Source of the DNA: an uncultured Clostridia bacterium
GTDB taxonomy: Bacteria; Bacillota; Clostridia; Oscillospirales; Butyricicoccaceae
Reading direction: 5' to 3'
DNA length: 34,081 bases
Assembly (NCBI GenBank): GCA_945932315.1
Contig: CAMEPU010000004.1
Span: forward strand, 1-34,081
Part shown: positions 32,483-34,081 of the stretch, piece by piece
Position numbering within the stretch: the stretch's first letter is position 1
How the letters are laid out: every line of letters begins with the position of its first letter
The notes under the pieces: model-generated
The model's database searches: none
The model's input: only the letters and a program-made list of their open reading frames with translations
Told to the model about the DNA's origin: nothing
Made by a program: the position numbers and the translations under genes

Positions 32483-34081
32483 ATGAGTAAGGTACCTGAG
32501 ATGTTCGGCAGCGCGGTATTCAACGAGACCGTCATGCGCGAGCTTCTGCCCAAGGATGTTTATAAAGCGCTGAAAAAGACCATGCGCGAGGGATCGCTGC
32601 TGGACGCTTCGCTGGCGGGCGTCGTGGCGAACGCGATGAAGGACTGGGCGATCAGCAAGGGCGCGACCCACTATACCCATTGGTTCCAGCCCATGACCGG
32701 CACGGCCGCGGAAAAGCACGATTCGTTTATCACGCCGCTTGACGACGGCACGGTCATCATGGAGTTTTCGGGCAAGGAGCTGATCCGGGGCGAGTCGGAC
32801 GCGTCCTCCTTCCCGTCGGGCGGCCTGCGCGCCACCTTCGAGGCCCGCGGCTACACCGCCTGGGACCCGACCTCGTACGCCTTTGTCCGCGAGGGCACGC
32901 TGTATGTCCCGACCGTTTTCTGCTCGTTCACCGGCGAGGTGCTCGACAAGAAGACCCCGCTGCTCCGCTCGATGGACGCGATCTCGACCCAGGCCTGCCG
33001 GGTGCTCCGTCTGTTCGGCAAGGAGTGCCGGCGCGTCACGACCTCGGTCGGCCCCGAGCAGGAGTATTTCCTCATCGACAAGCAGGACTATGCCAAGCGC
33101 CCCGACCTGATCCTGACCGGCCGCACCCTGTTCGGCGCGCCCGCGCCCAAGGGGCAGGAGATGGACGATCACTATTACGGCTCGATCCGTCCCCGCATCG
33201 CGGCCTATATGCGCGATCTGGACGACGAGCTCTGGAAGCTGGGCATCCTGAGCAAGACCAAGCACAATGAGGTTGCGCCGTGCCAGCACGAGATGGCGCC
33301 CATCTACACCAACACCAACGTCGCCACCGACCACAACCAGCTCACCATGGACGTCATGAAAAAGACGGCTGAGAAGCACGGACTGGTCTGCCTGCTGCAC
33401 GAGAAGCCGTTCGCGGGCATCAACGGTTCGGGCAAGCACAACAACTGGTCGATGTCGACCGACACGGGTGAGAACCTGCTCGAGCCGGGCAAGACCCCGG
33501 GCTCGAACGCCCAGTTCCTGCTCTTCCTGACCGCGATTGTCCGGGCGGTCGACGAGTATCAGGACATCCTGCGCATCTCGGCGGCCAGCGCAGGCAACGA
33601 CCACCGTCTGGGCGCCAACGAGGCGCCCCCGGCCATTATCTCGATCTTCCTCGGCGAGGAGCTTGAGGCCATCTTTGATTCGATCGTCGCGGGAACCGAC
33701 TACACCGACGTCAAAAAGACCCTGATGAGCATCGGCGTCGACGCCCTGCCCCGCATCCCCAAGGACACGACCGACCGCAACCGCACCTCGCCCTTCGCCT
33801 TCACCGGCAACAAGTTCGAGTTCCGCATGCTGGGCTCGTCCTTCAACATCGCCTGCACCAACACCATCATCAACACCGCGGTGGCCGATGTGCTGCGCAT
33901 CTACGCCGATGAGCTCGAGCAGAGCGACCACTTTGAGAAGGCGCTCAACGAGCTGCTCCGCCGCGAGATCAAGGCGCACCGCCGCATCATCTTCAACGGC
34001 AACGGCTACGGCGAGGAATGGATCGAGGAGGCTGCAAAGCGCGGCCTGCTCAACCTGCGCTCGACCCCCGAGGCGCTCGTC
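32483..34081 (+). CDS. glnN: glutamine synthetase type III (GlnN), 3' end outside the window
   Basis: 533 codons are open to the window edge; type III enzymes have about 700 residues, so roughly three quarters are present. The N-terminus ([27 protein letters not shown]) and the blocks [60 protein letters not shown]-like [31 protein letters not shown] and [17 protein letters not shown] are hallmarks of GSIII. The start has AGGAGGGAAG upstream. It is divergent from glnA, so the cell encodes two unrelated-size glutamine synthetases side by side. The ORF track omits it because no stop is reached. Confidence 0.96.
   Translation, partial: MSKVPEMFGSAVFNETVMRELLPKDVYKALKKTMREGSLLDASLAGVVANAMKDWAISKGATHYTHWFQPMTGTAAEKHDSFITPLDDGTVIMEFSGKELIRGESDASSFPSGGLRATFEARGYTAWDPTSYAFVREGTLYVPTVFCSFTGEVLDKKTPLLRSMDAISTQACRVLRLFGKECRRVTTSVGPEQEYFLIDKQDYAKRPDLILTGRTLFGAPAPKGQEMDDHYYGSIRPRIAAYMRDLDDELWKLGILSKTKHNEVAPCQHEMAPIYTNTNVATDHNQLTMDVMKKTAEKHGLVCLLHEKPFAGINGSGKHNNWSMSTDTGENLLEPGKTPGSNAQFLLFLTAIVRAVDEYQDILRISAASAGNDHRLGANEAPPAIISIFLGEELEAIFDSIVAGTDYTDVKKTLMSIGVDALPRIPKDTTDRNRTSPFAFTGNKFEFRMLGSSFNIACTNTIINTAVADVLRIYADELEQSDHFEKALNELLRREIKAHRRIIFNGNGYGEEWIEEAAKRGLLNLRSTPEALV

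Noticed and set aside
1-34081. CRISPR arrays, tRNA or rRNA genes, transposases, prophage or defence genes
   Set aside because: None was found on either strand. Every long ORF is accounted for by a housekeeping gene or its shadow.

Overview
This is a 34 kb stretch of chromosome from a GC-rich low-complexity-free Firmicute, most likely a gut-type Clostridia (Oscillospiraceae/Butyricicoccaceae-like). That placement is inferred from several features: a PucR/CdaR regulator next to ftsEX, a phenylalanine T-box, a rubrerythrin-VIT1 fusion, a type III glutamine synthetase, TrmFO, and class II LysRS linked to greA. No tRNA, rRNA, CRISPR array, insertion sequence or prophage gene was seen. Almost all genes are housekeeping, and base composition and codon use look uniform, so I see no clear transferred island.

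Layout, plus strand (1-22.6 kb): an EF-G-like GTPase with a structured leader; a DUF4830-like small protein; an RsuA/RluB-type pseudouridine synthase; a cell-envelope cluster (PucR-type regulator, ftsE, ftsX, coiled-coil M23 endopeptidase, S41 protease); greA-lysS from a perfect sigma-A promoter; a tightly packed SpoU methyltransferase-dprA-topA-trmFO-plsX run; acpP from its own promoter; rnc; trmO; then a ROK kinase-HAD phosphatase-SseB-like operon ending in a bidirectional terminator.

Layout, minus strand (22.6-32.2 kb): an MbfA-like iron/VIT1 membrane protein with two CCGG-centred palindromes around its promoter; an unrecognised membrane protein plus XRE regulator operon whose -10 box lies inside a perfect inverted repeat; pheST behind a complete T-box leader with a UUC specifier; dapF and a HAD phosphatase overlapping by ATGA; and glnA (type I glutamine synthetase) followed by an ANTAR RNA-binding protein with a degenerate receiver domain. 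Divergent from glnA, on the plus strand, is a type III glutamine synthetase that runs off the window end.

The most interesting regulatory unit is the glnA leader. Immediately after a sigma-A promoter it has a hairpin with a hexaloop of the ANTAR-target type (A at loop position 1, G at 4). Its 3' arm is also the 5' arm of a long terminator hairpin ending in U6-CG-U6. This predicts ANTAR-controlled antitermination of glnA by the protein encoded by the next gene. Other candidates are an attenuator-like leader before the EF-G-like gene and the self-contained XRE/membrane operon. All RNA structures were folded by eye; all family names come from motif recognition, not from database searches.
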